From contig CABFPE010000100.1 of NCBI GenBank assembly GCA_900660155.1, positions 990,203 through 1,054,202 of the forward strand: a stretch of 64,000 nucleotides of DNA, written 5' to 3'. Below, in pieces: positions 24,600 through 37,032 of the stretch. This DNA comes from Hofstenia miamia (lineage: Eukaryota; Xenacoelomorpha; Acoela; Hofsteniidae). The notes below the pieces were generated by a model, which was not told the origin of the DNA, ran no database searches, and saw nothing but the letters and a program-made list of their open reading frames with translations. The position numbers and the translations under genes were made by a program. Position 1 is the stretch's first letter, and each line of letters starts with the position of its first letter.

Positions 24600-25219
24600 T
24601 GAACATGCAAAAGAATATCTTGTGGAAGAAATAGTCTATGCTATTGGGTCTTTAGAAATCACTGGGCAATACTTGCACCAATTTATCTGTCTATTAAAAC
24701 TGGTGAATTCCCTAATTGCTACAAAAGATCAGACATAATACAAAATTTTATTGCAAATTTTCTTAAATTTAATAATGATTTAAATCTAAAGAGCAAAGAT
24801 TTAAAGTTCCTTTACAGTTATCAAGTTAAAACTGGAGATTATGTAGTAGTATGCAGAGCATCTGCTGAAAGTTGCAAGCTATTGTCTGAAGCTACATTTT
24901 TGAAATATGAAAACAAAATATGTAATGTGAAAGATTTAATCAAACTCCATTATTGTATTAAATGTTTATCATTTGGACATTGGAAAAATGAATGTAATTC
25001 AACTGAAACTAATTGTATTCAACTGAAACTAATTGTATGTATTGTGTACAAAATCATTCCTATGTGAACTGTACAGCAAAAAGTGACACTTCCAAGCAAA
25101 TTTGTTTCTGTTGCAAAAATGTTAATGCAGATGAGTTAAAGATTGTGTCAGGATCACATTTTGCAATGTCAACTAAATGTCCAATATATAGCAAACAATG
25201 CAATATATTTAAAAAGTAA
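24600..25219 (+). pseudogene. LINE-C ORF1 (zinc-knuckle gag-like, broken)
   Basis: Frames give KTGDYVVVCRASAESCKLLS (the RRM-like part), then LHYCIKCLSFGHWKNEC (C-x2-C-x4-H-x4-C), CIVYK / CVQNHSYVNC and ICFCCKNVN...STKCP, parallel to the three knuckles of LINE-A ORF1. A short local duplication (ATTCAACTGAAACTAATTGT at 24998-25036) sits inside the second knuckle. Confidence 0.8.
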
Positions 25220-25289
25220 AATTTATTAGGGTGATCATCATGATTGACTAGTGAAATGTGCAATTCCTTCATTTATGCTCATTAATGCT

Positions 25290-26000
25290 GGAAATTTCAC
25301 AAGTTTTCAGCTCTAGGTAAGTTGAACAATTCATTGACAATTGATTTAAATTCCTACAATGTGGATAATTGTGTTATAACAGAATCATTCTTAAAAACAA
25401 AGCATCCTGATTCATATTATATGAACAACAAATTTAATCTAAAATGATGTGATTGCATCATTTGCAAATGTACAAAACCTGAGTGCAACTTATCACATAG
25501 TGAGTTGGTTTACTGGTATATCTAGCAAAGCATTTAGTTTCTGAAACAATAAATATCTCTAAGGATGTTGAATCCATGTGGATAAAAGTTATATATTTAA
25601 TCTAAAAAGACCTTTGTTGTAAAATGTCACATACTTCACTCCTCAAAGTAACACAAAAAATCTGTACAATTGCTTAAATGATACTCTTATCACAATGACA
25701 GATGAATTCCCTAATGCAATTATTCTACTATGTGGAGACTGGAATAATTTCAACTTTAATCAATTATTAATTTCTTGGAATCTATGTATTATTGATTCAC
25801 CTCCAACTTGAAATAATTCATTTTTGGATAGGTTTTACACAAATTGTCCACATCTTTTCAACTCAGCTACATGCTTTAAGCCACATTTTAAAACTGATCA
25901 TTTAGGATTGGTATTAAAACCTAAAATGCATTTACCAGCTGTATGAAAATGAGAATATTTTATTGATTATAGTTTCAAATATAAGGCTTCATTAAATAAT
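25290..26000 (+). pseudogene. LINE-C endonuclease (broken)
   Basis: Recognisable blocks are NCVITESFLKTKHPDSYYM (the I-T-E-T-W position), AIILLCGDWNNFNFNQLL (the catalytic G-D-x-N block kept as GDWNN), SFLDRFYTN and FKTDHLGLVL (the S-D-H block, here T-D-H). Stops separate the blocks. Confidence 0.75.
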
Positions 26001-26167
26001 AAAATATCTTTTGTAAATTTTGAATTGTTTTGTGAAGATGATGGTATTGAAAGTTGATTAAGTAACTTTGAAACTTTCTTAAGGGATCTGATAGACAATA
26101 CCTTTCTAAAAGATGGGTAACTATTAGTGATCATGATCCTTTTTGGGTTACACCTAGAGTAAAGTAC

Positions 26168-26674
26168 ATGTTAAATCAAAAATCCAAAGCAAAAAGATCA
26201 CATCAAATATCTGAATTCTTATCAAGTGATGCTAAGATTAAAGATGCTTTAAATCAACAGTTAGCAGAAAGATCTAAATATAAAAAAGTAATTGTGTATG
26301 AAACACCAACTATATTCAATATTGATTATAACAATCCAGTGCAAATTCCACTTAATATTGTATCATACAATTTGCAACAATGTAAAAAGTCTACTCCTGG
26401 ACCAAATAGAATACCTAATTGGATATTTAATCATTATTGGGATATTTTAAGCCTTATTTACCATTACTTCTGTAATAGGTTTCTTTCTATTAGAAAATTT
26501 CCTATTCATTATAAAAGTGCAGATCTATATCCATTGCTGAAAAGTGCATTTCAAAAACTAATGATGATATACATGGCATAAATGTTACATCACTGTCTAC
26601 TAGGCTTTTTGAAAAGGTCATTCACTCACAATACATTTCCCCTAGGATTGTAGCAAAAGGTGATAAGTATCAAT
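26168..26674 (+). pseudogene. LINE-C reverse transcriptase, 5' part
   Basis: The 137-codon frame ends with CKKSTPGPNRIPNWIFNHYW (the S-x-G-P-D-x-I-P block) and YKSADLYPLLK. A further frame reaches SPRIVAKGDKYQ, where the solo LTR breaks the polymerase at the Q-F codons. Confidence 0.8.
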
Positions 26675-27651
26675 TGTAGAGTCACTTGGGGCCCCTATTT
26701 TGATTTTATTCTTTTGATTATTTTGGCACTCAAAAATTAATTTATGTCACAGTAATGTCATGATTTGTTGCTATCAATTTATATCAATTTCTTTTAAATT
26801 GATTTGTATATTTTAGTGCAGTTTTTTCAATCAATTTATTATTTGTCCCCTCAATCCAAACCTACAAGTTATTGCTTGTTTAATTTTGTGAGGGAACTCA
26901 TGTGTAAGTTGTAAACAAATAGCAGGTAATAATTTACGAAAATTGTAATAAATACTTGAGGAACTTGTAGTGAACACACAATATAATTAGTCTTACTCCA
27001 ATTGTGTGTGATGTTCTTTAATTTATTTATATGCTAAGCCCTTTTAGGTTTCATCATGGATTTTAGTTTGATAATTTCTGCTTAAGAGCTGGCGACAATT
27101 TGGGAGGAACTGCACTGGGTCTGGGGCAACAAATAGCTCCTTAACAGTGATGGCTCAAATCATGGTCACTTTATGTTACAGCTATGTGTAAGTGTAGGGA
27201 ATAAGAGCTTTTAATTCAATCATTTCATTTTGTACATGCACTTAATAATAACACACTGCAAATATAATATGCTGCTGGTGAATGTGAATGCATGATAATT
27301 ATGTGCCCTTTGTTTTATTATTTATTTACATGAGCTGAGATAATAGAACACTGAGATAAATTATTTATTTGAGCTAGAAATTAATACTTGAGGCACACAA
27401 CTAGCACCTTGGTGAGTAAGGATGGCTTCATGGATATGGCTCTGGTGTGATGCTGTGTGAATTCATCACTGCTAGAAATCTGTTCTCTATGGATAGTCTG
27501 TTATTTCTTTAAGTGAAACAGTGAACCACCAATGCTTTTCTTTTGCTAGAATGTGGGTCACTCTCTACAATGGTAGCCTCTGCAACCTTTGATTTAACCT
27601 TTGAGTTTCTCAGTACCACTGGTGTAGCCAGAGCTCACCTGTGATTCTACA
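26675..27651. mobile_element. Solo LTR (Ty3/gypsy-like), 977 bp, inside LINE-C
   Basis: Starts TGTAGAGTCACTTGGGG and ends GTGATTCTACA, the TG...CA ends of an LTR with the short inverted TGTAGA/TCTACA. Direct 4-bp flanks CAAT (26671-26674 and 27652-27655) fit a gypsy-type target duplication. No internal coding part is left, so this is the scar of LTR-LTR recombination. It is the same family as 35321-35784. It is old: almost no CpG remains. Confidence 0.85.
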
Positions 27652-28700
27652 CAATTTGCATATAGAAAGGAGCAAAGTACTGAAGACTGCCTTGGAACAC
27701 TTCAGTATTTCTGTTTATCACAATAAGATAAGCCATAAGTGAATAGAATTCACCTTATTCTTGTTGATTTCTCAAAAGCATTTGATCATTTGGACCTAAA
27801 TAGAGTGACAATAGATTTTGATAGATTTATTGATAGCACTAATATCTCTAGCTGGCTAAATAATTTTAGTATTGGAAGAAATCAGTGCTTAATTTGGAAA
27901 ATAAATGTGAATATATTTCTACTGATCTGGGATCTTCACAAGGTACTGTTGGTGGACCTAATATTTATTCTATTGCTAGTGATAGCTTACATGCAGTAGA
28001 AAATGATAAAATTATATTAAAATATTCAGATGACTCCACTGTTTGTTCCATCTGCTACAATTTTCCAAATTCTATTAAATGTGAAGTTTTAAAAAGGAGG
28101 TTGAAAATATTTTCAATTGGTCAAGGGATTATGGACTGCAGGTTAACATGAAAAAGACCAAGATGCTTAGGTGTTCATTGCAATCATTTTGCCTTGTTCA
28201 TGTCATCCAGTTAAAGATATATCAGAAGTAAGCTCATTTAAAATATTTAGAATTACCTTCCAACAAAACATTAAATTTTGTGAATATGGAAAAAAGTTGA
28301 TTAGTTATTTGAACTTACAAAAGTATATATTTGAAGATCTAAAAAGTAACTTCAATATCAAAGAAAGAAATAAAGTTTTTGGATCACTAATTGTTAGCAA
28401 ACTTAGATATTGTTTAGTAAAAAACATAAATTTATTTTTGAAAAAATGTTATGATAGACATTATACTGACAAAGTTTAAGATATTTTTGAAATGTGTCAC
28501 AAAACTGATTTCAATTTATATACACATATAATGAAGTCACCAAACCACCCTTTATTTGAATGTTTCATGAAAAATAAAAGGGCTGCACATACATCAAGAT
28601 CATCTACCACTATGTAGCACAGAAACTTTCAAAAAGTGTTTTGTGAACAGAGTTCTGTCTACATTATAATAATGTAGCAATTGTTGAAACTGGTAAAATC
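27652..28700 (+). pseudogene. LINE-C reverse transcriptase, 3' part and C terminus
   Basis: Resumes with QFAYRKERSTEDCLG, then ILVDFSKAFDHLDLN (motif A), GSSQGTVGGPNIYSIASDSL (a degraded motif B), and KYSDDSTVC (motif C as Y-S-D-D). Thumb and C-terminal pieces (28171-28479) follow. Shifts and stops are present. Confidence 0.82.
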
Positions 28701-28895
28701 TCTACTTCTCCTGACATTATTGTAGTCACTAAAAATGATTCTTAGTTTGGCATCATGCCTTAAATGTAGTTTTCATTTTAATATTAATTAACTTTTATTT
28801 ATTATTTATTTTAGTTTTGCATTTTAGTTTTTGCTAAACCTGTATATGGTTTTAGCTTATATTAAATGTCTTAATGTCTTAGTGTCTTAATGTGT

Positions 28896-28920
28896 TTGTG
28901 TGTGTGTGTGTGTGTGTGTA
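28896..28920. repeat. (TG)n microsatellite at the LINE-C 3' end
   Basis: Follows a short array of the word TTAATGTCTTAGTGTC; probably the 3' tail of the LINE. Confidence 0.8.
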
Positions 28921-31900
28921 AGTCAGGTAAAAGCCATATGTAGTTGTAAATCAGGTAAAAATTCTACAGACTGCATGATTTGCAGATTTTCTATAGAAAT
29001 TTTATGTCTTTTCAATTCCAAACTTGAATGAGAATTAGTATATGATTTATTTGCCTCTAGCTCTAGTTGATAAATTAAAATTATGAAATGAACTTACTTT
29101 CTTATTGCTTTAGTAGTTTATTTTCTGGTGAATAATGTATTGAATACATTGCAGCACCTTTTCAACATTTATGGATCTTACTAAATTTATATTTGAAAAT
29201 ATATGAAGACTTAAAATTTAAATACTGATTAGCAGTAGCTATAAGTCTAGTCTAATGATTGCACAAATTTCTTTGCCACAAATAATTATATAGAAATTAA
29301 AAATTTATTTTAAAAGTACATGGTTCACAAAATCCTTTTTGTTTAATGTAAATAATGCTCTGTTTTTCCTTGATTTAATTACTACTGCCCCTGCATCACT
29401 GCTAATGCTGCAATATTTGTAGTTTATTCATTATTGTGAGATTCTGCAGAGATTCCTATATGACAATGGCATAGTATATTGGTAAGATCTGAGCACAATT
29501 CTTCTGCCCACACCTTGATATTAACCAAACATCAGTTTCCCAATCTGGACATTACTCTGCATCAAAGTGCCTGACAGATTTTTAAAAAATGAGCACTTGC
29601 TGTTCCAATGAGAGTATCAAAATAACCTCAAATTACATAGTAACATGACTGAAAATTTATTGAGCTTTTCTTTATTAAGCAATGTTAGTTGCTTCCTATA
29701 GATCCTCTAAGTTTCATGAAGAACACATTTTTGCCCATTGCTCTGTCAATACTGCAGCTATCACCATGAAATTTTGAAGGCTTATAGAGCTCTGTAAGTT
29801 GAACTGGGAAAATAATTTTTTTGATGTCATTGATGATATTTGGAGAAAGCTCATGGTAAAAATTGACAATGAAATTTGAAAATTAAAAGTTTTTTTAAAT
29901 TCCTAACATTAGAATTTTATAAAATTTTTTTAATTAGCCAGAATTTTTAAATTTTTTTATACCATTTATTTGAAAAAAACTTTTTTTTGTTTTTCATTCT
30001 AGTGATCTGAATTTTAATTAGAATTGTTTGAAATTTTAAAATAAAAATTTCACACAGCCATAAATTTTTCTAATAAATTCATTTTAAAAATCCAGGTTGG
30101 CCTTTAGATATTATAGCTTAACTTTAGAAGGCCATAGCAACAAAACTTTTAAAGATATCACAGCTCCATTTGAAATTTTAAGTAGCAAATTTTACTGAAA
30201 AAATTTGTTTTCAGGATGTTTGGCTTTAGAATCAATATTATCTGAGCTAGTCTGGCTAGCAAGATAGAAAAGATATTTTCTTTAATAACATTTGATATAA
30301 TGAAGCTATGAACAAGATTTTTATGCCAAAATATGCAGTTTTAAAGGAAATTCTAATTTTTTAGTCCTGTCCCAATATGGAAAGTTTCAAAAATTTTAAC
30401 TAAAAAAATTCAAAAGTTGGATGGGTTAGTAATTTTTTTTTAAAAAAAACTTTGTGTAAATTTGCATTTACTTTTTTAAATTACATAACTTTAAAGTTTT
30501 GTTTTAAAATAGTACACTTTACATTAGGACACCCCTATAAACTTGCAAAAAATCAATGTTTTTTTAATGTATATTTTGAATGATCAAAATGGATATTATG
30601 GATAAACCTTGAAAATGCATTTGCATTTTACTCCATTTTATTGATATCTGTGATCCATTCTATCAATTTCTTTGAGATTTTGCCATGGTTATTGAATATA
30701 CTAGGATTTCTGGGTTTTTGATAATATTAACTTTTCAGAGCATTGACTATTACTTCTCACTAAAGATTAATATTTCTACATTGACTTAAGACTGGCAAAT
30801 GTGTTTCTGGTATTGGATTTCTAGATTGGGAAGCCCTTTCACTGTCATTCAATGAATTAAGTGTGAAAACTCAAATTTGCAAGATTGCTTTTAAGAGTGC
30901 TTTTTAACTATGGCTTAAAATGAAAAACCAATGTCATAATCAAATTTACAGATCTGAAATTTTTAAAATGATCTAGGGGTTGCATTATGAAATTCTCTGG
31001 AATGCCTTAGTGGCATTTTCAATGTGCCCTAGATTTAAGAGATCTGATTTCAATCAATTTCAAAAGCAAATTTTTGTTGAAAATTAATCATTCTACATAA
31101 CTGGAATGTTTCTTAATCAATTTCTAGTATTATTTTTTCATTTTAAGCAATCTTTTCTGTGCAAATTCATGAATTCAATTGATTATTTTTCAAATTTTGT
31201 TGGAAATGCTAACTTTGCAGTTGATCTGGAAACCAATCCTTAAGAATTCTTTAAAAAGCCAATGTCATATTTATAATATATATGTTTAAATTTACTTAGA
31301 GATGTTGATCTGGAAAGCAGTCCTTAAGTATTCTTAAAAAGAAAAACTGATCTCATACTTAGATTATACAGGTCAGAAATAATTTAAAAATTCTATATTA
31401 TACATTATTTATTAATAAAATTGCTGAACAGTTGCAAATGTTCTTACAATTATATTTGTTAGAATTGTCAGTTAGAATCTGACCTGTTCAATTATATATA
31501 TCTTAAATTTTGCTGTAGAATTGTATTTAAAGCCAAGCATATATAATTGAAAAACCATATGAGGTTATTCAAAAATACACATGTGGATTGATATATAGAA
31601 TGTAAATCAAATAAAAATTGAGAAGAATGTTTGCACAACCAAACTAAATAATTTGATTTCAATATATAATGATTGCATATAATCAATTTAATTAGTTTCA
31701 ACTTTAATTTCAAAATTTTAAACAATAGTGAACTTTTTAAATTATACTAAAATTAATGAAAAATTAAGTTATTAATCTTACTAGAAGAAAAGTATTTGAG
31801 GTCAAGCATATATAAATGAAAAACCATATAAAGGTTCTTCAAAAATATATGCCAGAATGGACATATTGAATATGGCCAGAAAATGAAAAATGCATAGACT
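28921..31900. other. Gene-free AT-rich region in the CpG desert
   Basis: No supported gene. I found no CpG. It contains long A/T runs (29880-30110 and 30400-30500) and degenerate direct repeats of 60-90 bp: copies near 30905-30970 and 31305-31395, and a second pair at 31531-31619 and 31801-31890. Confidence 0.6.
31531..31890. repeat. Dispersed direct repeat pair of about 90 bp
   Basis: 31531-31619 and 31801-31890 share the words CAAGCATATATAA, TGAAAAACCATAT and TTCAAAAATA in the same order. They flank 180 bp of unrelated sequence and may be the ends of a decayed element. Confidence 0.6.
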
Positions 31901-31926
31901 GTTTACACTTTCAAATGCAAAAAGTA

Positions 31927-32298
31927 TCACCTTGGCAGAGCTCTATGAAGAAAAGCCAACAAGTGTAGAGTGTAAAGATGGTAGCCCTCCTTGTAAGATG
32001 TATGCCATCTTTGTAGCCTTAAGCTGCTCTGTTTCACAGACATTGAAAAAGAAGAAGGGAAGCCTTCTTGACTAATAATTTTGAACAGCTTAACTTGGTA
32101 CACTCTTGCAGCAAAATCTGACCTTAGGGGAGAGGCAAAGAAACAAACTGAACCATTTATTTGCCTCAGGTCATGTATCACAGCAATGATTCTAGCAGGC
32201 ACAAACTCTAGAGAAGAATTGTCCCTACTAACATCATTGCTGCCCCAAATTAACACCACAAACTCAAAACCTGAAAGATTTTCAGCAAGCTCTTCCAA
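31927..32298 (-). pseudogene. SGNH/GDSL-hydrolase-like fossil fragment
   Basis: The phrase FEFVVLIWGSNDVSRD matches block III (G-x-N-D) of SGNH esterases, followed by a helix RIIAVIHDLRQINGSVCFF and a region where such enzymes carry the next strand (ASPLR). The nucleophile block (G-D-S) and the catalytic histidine block are not visible, so this is a fragment at best. Esterase domains of this type are known in some retroelements, which fits the gag-like neighbour on the same strand. Confidence 0.45.
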
Positions 32299-33306
32299 TG
32301 TCTTCTTGTTCCCACTTGAATAGTGTAAATATCAACTACATTGATATAAAGATAACCAGAATTTCAGGAATACCCAGGTACCACACATTCTCACAATATG
32401 TATTTACAATGCACCTGTCCATTACAAATGATATTTTGTATTTGTCCCTTCAAACACAAATTTTAAAAGAAAAATTTATAATTTATAAAAACACTATTAT
32501 TATGATTATTATGTGTAATTGCTAGCACTTCTAAGCTAGATTTTTCTTAAGCTATTGCTGATTTTAAGTAAATTCAAGCCTTGAAAGTCTATTGGCGTGA
32601 TTAGTTTTTGATTTGAAATAGTGTGAATTTCAAAATAAATTTCAATTTTTTGAAAATTGCAATAAAAACTTAAATTTTGTTAGATAAATTTTGAAATTGC
32701 TTCTGAAATATTATTTGCAATATTAATTGAAATGAAATGTCTATGGTTGCCTTTACCATGATGCTGTTAAGTACAACTGTAATTGTATTAATTTTTATCA
32801 AGTTAATTATGATTATAAAAGGTGCATGTTTCTCTTGAGGTAGCACTCTTAGCTGTTTTATTCTTGGTTTCATCTTCCTCTTCTTTTTTTGTGTTAAATA
32901 ATGTTCATTTTCAATTAAATCTTCTTCCTCAAAGTATGCTATGCTGTCTTCAATAATGTTAATTTGTCTCTTGCAATCTTTTCTATGGCATTTCAAGTCC
33001 CTTATTCTAATTTTCTTTATTGACCCATCTTTCAATTTTACTTTTATTATTTTGTTCTTATCTCCAGCCTTCTGTGTGGTATTTTTATTTACAAATTTTT
33101 GGAATATTTTTGTTACAGTTGGCATTTTTTCAATGTTGCTCTCTCATTTATCCTGGTGTTGTTTTCCATTGTTATCTGTATCACTAGTCCTTTTCTTATC
33201 ATTCAGTCTAATGAATCTTCTGCATCACACTCAATCTTGAATTGTTGTTTTATTGCTTCTAGTAATCCCTTACAAATGTGAGAGAAAGGTCATATTTTGA
33301 ATTGGT

Positions 33307-33930
33307 CTACTTTCTAAATTTCTTTAGCATCCTTTCCACTTGCAACATAGAATTTCTGAGGTCATCACATTTGTTCACTTTTAAACCATTTAGATTCACT
33401 TGATATTGACTTCTAAAACTCTCATTGTTGTAGTAAGCTTGATATTCCCCAATGAGTTTTCTATAATTTGTTTTTGTTTCCATATCAAGTACCAGATAGT
33501 GTTGGTATACAGCTCTGCTTAGATACATTGGAAATCTTGCCACTGCCACAATTTGTGTCACTTTACTTTTTTTCATATTCATTTCAAATATTTGTAGCCA
33601 TTCTGTGAAAGTAGGTGAATAGTTATCTATTCTTCCAGTGAACTTCAGAAGGATGGCCTTATACAATGGTACTTCCACATTGTTCCTTTCAGATAAGATA
33701 GAATTGCTGAATAATAGTTTTGTTTTGTTTTCCATTTCACAATTTTGTTTTACTTGCTGTGTTATATTGTTGACTAAATTTTTGATGAATTCTTCCTCAG
33801 TCTCACTAGGTTTATTCATAAAAATTTCTGCATTTTCAAGAGGACTTGTTTTGTTTATTGTTTCAATGTCCTCAGTTATCACTGTTTGTATTTTTTTTAT
33901 TTTGCCTCTTGTGACTTCCTTCACTTCCAT
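33307..33930 (-). pseudogene. Gag-like fossil (Ty3/gypsy-type)
   Basis: Helix-rich, with the tryptophan/phenylalanine pattern of retrotransposon gag capsid regions and a C-terminal basic stretch. It is preceded on the same strand by a predicted coiled coil. It is part of the fossil LTR element described above. Confidence 0.6.
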
Positions 33931-35320
33931 TATTTAACATTAGTAATCATAGTTAATCTCTGAGACTATCAATTTCCAATTGTTTCATTTCATTTTCCTC
34001 TTGTAATCTAATGTTTTTGTTTTGCATTTTGGCTATCAATTGCTGCCATTTTGCACTTTCAATTTTCATCTCTCTATTGGCTTTGGGTAACATTTCTATT
34101 TGTTTTTAAAATATGTTTCTTTGTTCTGTTAATCTTGCACATCTACTGTTTTTATATCATTCATTACTCTCTCTTTCTCAATGTTCATTGCTTCTATTTC
34201 TATCATCCTTTGCATTAGTTGTTCAATGTGTAAACCTAATTGAGTTTTTTTCCATATCTCTTCTAACAATTTCAGTTAATTTGTTTATTGTCAGTTCATT
34301 CTCAATGCATTCTATTGAAAGTATCAATTCTGTGGAGGCCACTTCACTTTCAGGTGATGATATGACATCTGGTGTCCAGGGGGGTTTTCTGTGTTTAAGG
34401 AGTTTTCTGTGTTTTAGAACTTGAATTGTTATTTTTCTTTGAGCATAACATTGTAATTTAGCTATGAGTTGTCTTTTTGGTTCCCCTCATTTGCTTCTTA
34501 TGGCTCTTGTTGGTGTTGGTTTTTTATTTTGGTTGCTTAGTTTTGCCTCAGTTAAAACTAGAACAATTCCTCAAGAAGAAACATCTTAATTCCTTAACAA
34601 GAAGTGCATCATCTTAAATCAATTTTATTTTCTCTCTTTTTCATTATTGCATGTACTGGGCGCCTGTCATAGTCACAATTTAGAATCTGTACAAGCAGTG
34701 TAATAGACATATTCCAGTAATGCTTTAACAATTTACTCTAATTAGTCTGTCAAACAAGTGTATGATTCCAATTAATCCAGCTTTTAATTCTATTAGAATA
34801 AGTTATTACTTACAATTTATTTGGATCAAAAGTGACAAGTTGTTACCAAGGTTGAAACCTGACACAAAGCAATGCAATTCAAGGAGGAACATGGATTGGT
34901 AAATAATCACCAGTTACTGTGGAAGCTGTTGGGACTCACAAACAAACCTCATGGTGTGAAATTGTTCTTGGTGTTTGTGTGATGTAATTCCTTAGCAATT
35001 TAGTGTATTGTTCTTGTTATAACTGATAAGTAAAATAAAGGAGTAATTGCAACCAGGATGCATCAGCTTGTTATAGATCTTATATATACATAACCCTACA
35101 TGTATAGATAAATCAATTAACCCTCAGTACATTTGAGCTATCAATATGGTCAGTGAAAAATGGAAGCCTAACAGACTGATTTGAAGGTCACATATGACAG
35201 TAACTAAACTGGTAATTCATATACCCATGTAATATATTTCATGGCTCATAGGCACCTCATATCTGTAATTGAGTTTATTATAATATTGTAACAATTTGGA
35301 TCTAAAAAGGGTTAGCCTAA

Positions 35321-35784
35321 TGTAGAGTCACTCAGGGCCTCTTTTTATTTTTATTTTAATTTTCAGGCACTCTTAAATTAATTCAGTGCTATTTTCCTAA
35401 TGAATTGTTAATTTTGTTAATTTGTGATTATTTTGAACCTAAGTTTCAAACTTAGTGATTGTCCCCTCAGACCTTTATAATTACATGTAATTGCTCAGTT
35501 AATTTGCAAGGAAAACTAACTTTTGTAAAAATGGAAAATATTTACCTACTTTTGTATAAATAGGGATTACAATTGTAAGCAAACATCAAATAAATTTTGT
35601 TCTCACTGGATACTGTTTGCTTTTCCTATTATAATTATCTTTTGGAATTAACTTTTTTCTACAATGAAATTGGTGAATTACCAATCTTCAATTGTTTTGT
35701 TAGAGAGTGGGTTGCTCTCAGTGGTGGTAATCTTCTGCAACCTTTGTACCACATCAGCTGCTAGATGCACCCTGCAATTCTACA
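35321..35784. mobile_element. Solo LTR (Ty3/gypsy-like), 464 bp
   Basis: Starts TGTAGAGTCACTCAGGGCC and ends GCAATTCTACA, the same ends as the LTR at 26675. Exact direct flanks CTAA lie at 35317-35320 and 35785-35788. It is half the length of its relative, so one copy carries an insertion or the other a deletion. Old and CpG-free. Confidence 0.88.
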
Positions 35785-35788
35785 CTAA

Positions 35789-37030
35789 TGGTAGCTATCC
35801 AGCTGTTTAATGACATGATTTATTATAATGAATAAATCAATTGGAAAGCTATAATTAGTGAAAATCTCTAAACTTACACCTAGCCTAGGAGCACATGTGA
35901 GTTTTGGCTATCAGCTGCATCACATTGTGAATAGCTGATTGTGCAGCAGCTCCAAGAATCTCTTTAGTCAAATTTGGGGATCAAAAAAGGACTACTTGTG
36001 CACTCAAACATTTAGCTTTCCATTGCCATTAATAATCAAACCTGATAGTACAACAAAAGAAATCTAGTAAAATCAATTCATCATCAAATAAATCCATTGC
36101 ATGCTATTTTTAATCATATTTCACAAACATTTAAAAAATCAACCTGTACCTGTTTGTAGATTCAAATTTGTTTACAATTCTTTTGTCTGCTTTTAATTAT
36201 GCAACATCATACTAATTTGCTGTAGTGGTTTTCATTTTTTTTAATTTTGCCAATAAATGTAATTTTGAAACTGCACAAATTGTTTTACAAAATTTAAATG
36301 ATAATAATTGTTTTTGTACAAAAGTATAATTAAATCAAAAAGCTTACTGATAATCTTAGTTGCCTCTTTTTGTTATTCTTTTGTTTCACACCAGTTTGAA
36401 TGTTATCTGGATGCAATGGACTATGAACAACTCAAGGCTCTACTCAGGTTCATTGATTGAAATGCTACAAGAAGTGTAATAAATGACACAGCCATTCTTT
36501 GAGAAAATATTCACCTAATATAACTTTTTATGGTACATTTTGATCTGCAGTGTCCACCAGACTAATTCTCATTGCTAACCTTTTCTTGAATCATAAAGTA
36601 TTCCTTGGATGCATCTCTTAGTTAAATAGAAATGTATTCAATTTGATTGTGAGTATATCAAATTTTTGACAAATGTTATCGGTAGAGCAACCAAGCAGTC
36701 AATATGGTCAATATGGTCAATATAAAGTCAAAATTTAACATGAAATGTCAATAAAGTCAAAATTCAACAATAGGGTCAATACAGTCAACTTACCCCAGAC
36801 AAAAGTTAATATTAGGCCATTATTTGTTTATAATATTTACTCTGGGGCACTATTCATTCTTGATAGTGCCTGTATTGTTATGTGAGTGACCCTATTTGCA
36901 GGTTGCAGTCTACTGAATGACATCTTATTCCTACATTTACTAACATACATGACTATTTTATATTGTTGCTCACATTTCTCATTGTTCATTGTTTATTGAT
37001 ATCTTCAGTTATATTTTATTTCAGATATCA
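35789..37030. other. Gene-free stretch with a minisatellite
   Basis: No supported gene. Around 36690-36790 a degenerate tandem array of the word GTCAATA(tgg/aa) is seen. Confidence 0.55.
36690..36790. repeat. Degenerate GTCAAT(A) minisatellite
   Basis: About eight loose copies of AGTCAATATGG / GTCAAAATTCAACA words in direct order within 100 bp. Confidence 0.7.
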
Positions 37031-37032
37031 TT

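Larger units (their letters stand above)
24470..28895 (+). mobile_element. LINE-C: zinc-knuckle LINE, CpG-free, interrupted by a solo LTR
   Basis: Plus-strand parts 24470-26674 and 27652-28895 carry ORF1 with zinc knuckles, endonuclease pieces and reverse transcriptase, ending in a TG repeat. It is related in layout and sequence to LINE-A. I found no CpG in the LINE portions, whereas LINE-A has them throughout. It is strongly decayed. Confidence 0.85.
31900..34450 (-). mobile_element. LTR-retrotransposon fossil with gag-like coding remnants
   Basis: Minus-strand remnants in order: a coiled-coil region (about 34060-33960), a 207-codon gag-like frame (33930-33307) including LLKFTGRIDNYSPTFTEWL and a helical capsid-type continuation, a basic lysine-rich frame (33125-32670), and a frame with an SGNH-hydrolase-like block (32298-31927). 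It is broken and old, with almost no CpG left. I recognise no reverse transcriptase and no paired LTRs around it. The gag family resembles Ty3/gypsy-type gags, but the placement is tentative. Confidence 0.6.

Noticed and set aside
34113-34424. 103-codon plus-strand ORF
   Set aside because: It is the antisense of a coiled-coil region of the gag-like fossil on the minus strand.
36690-36790. Short GTCAAT repeats as a CRISPR-like array
   Set aside because: Units are degenerate and adjacent with no spacers, in animal DNA.
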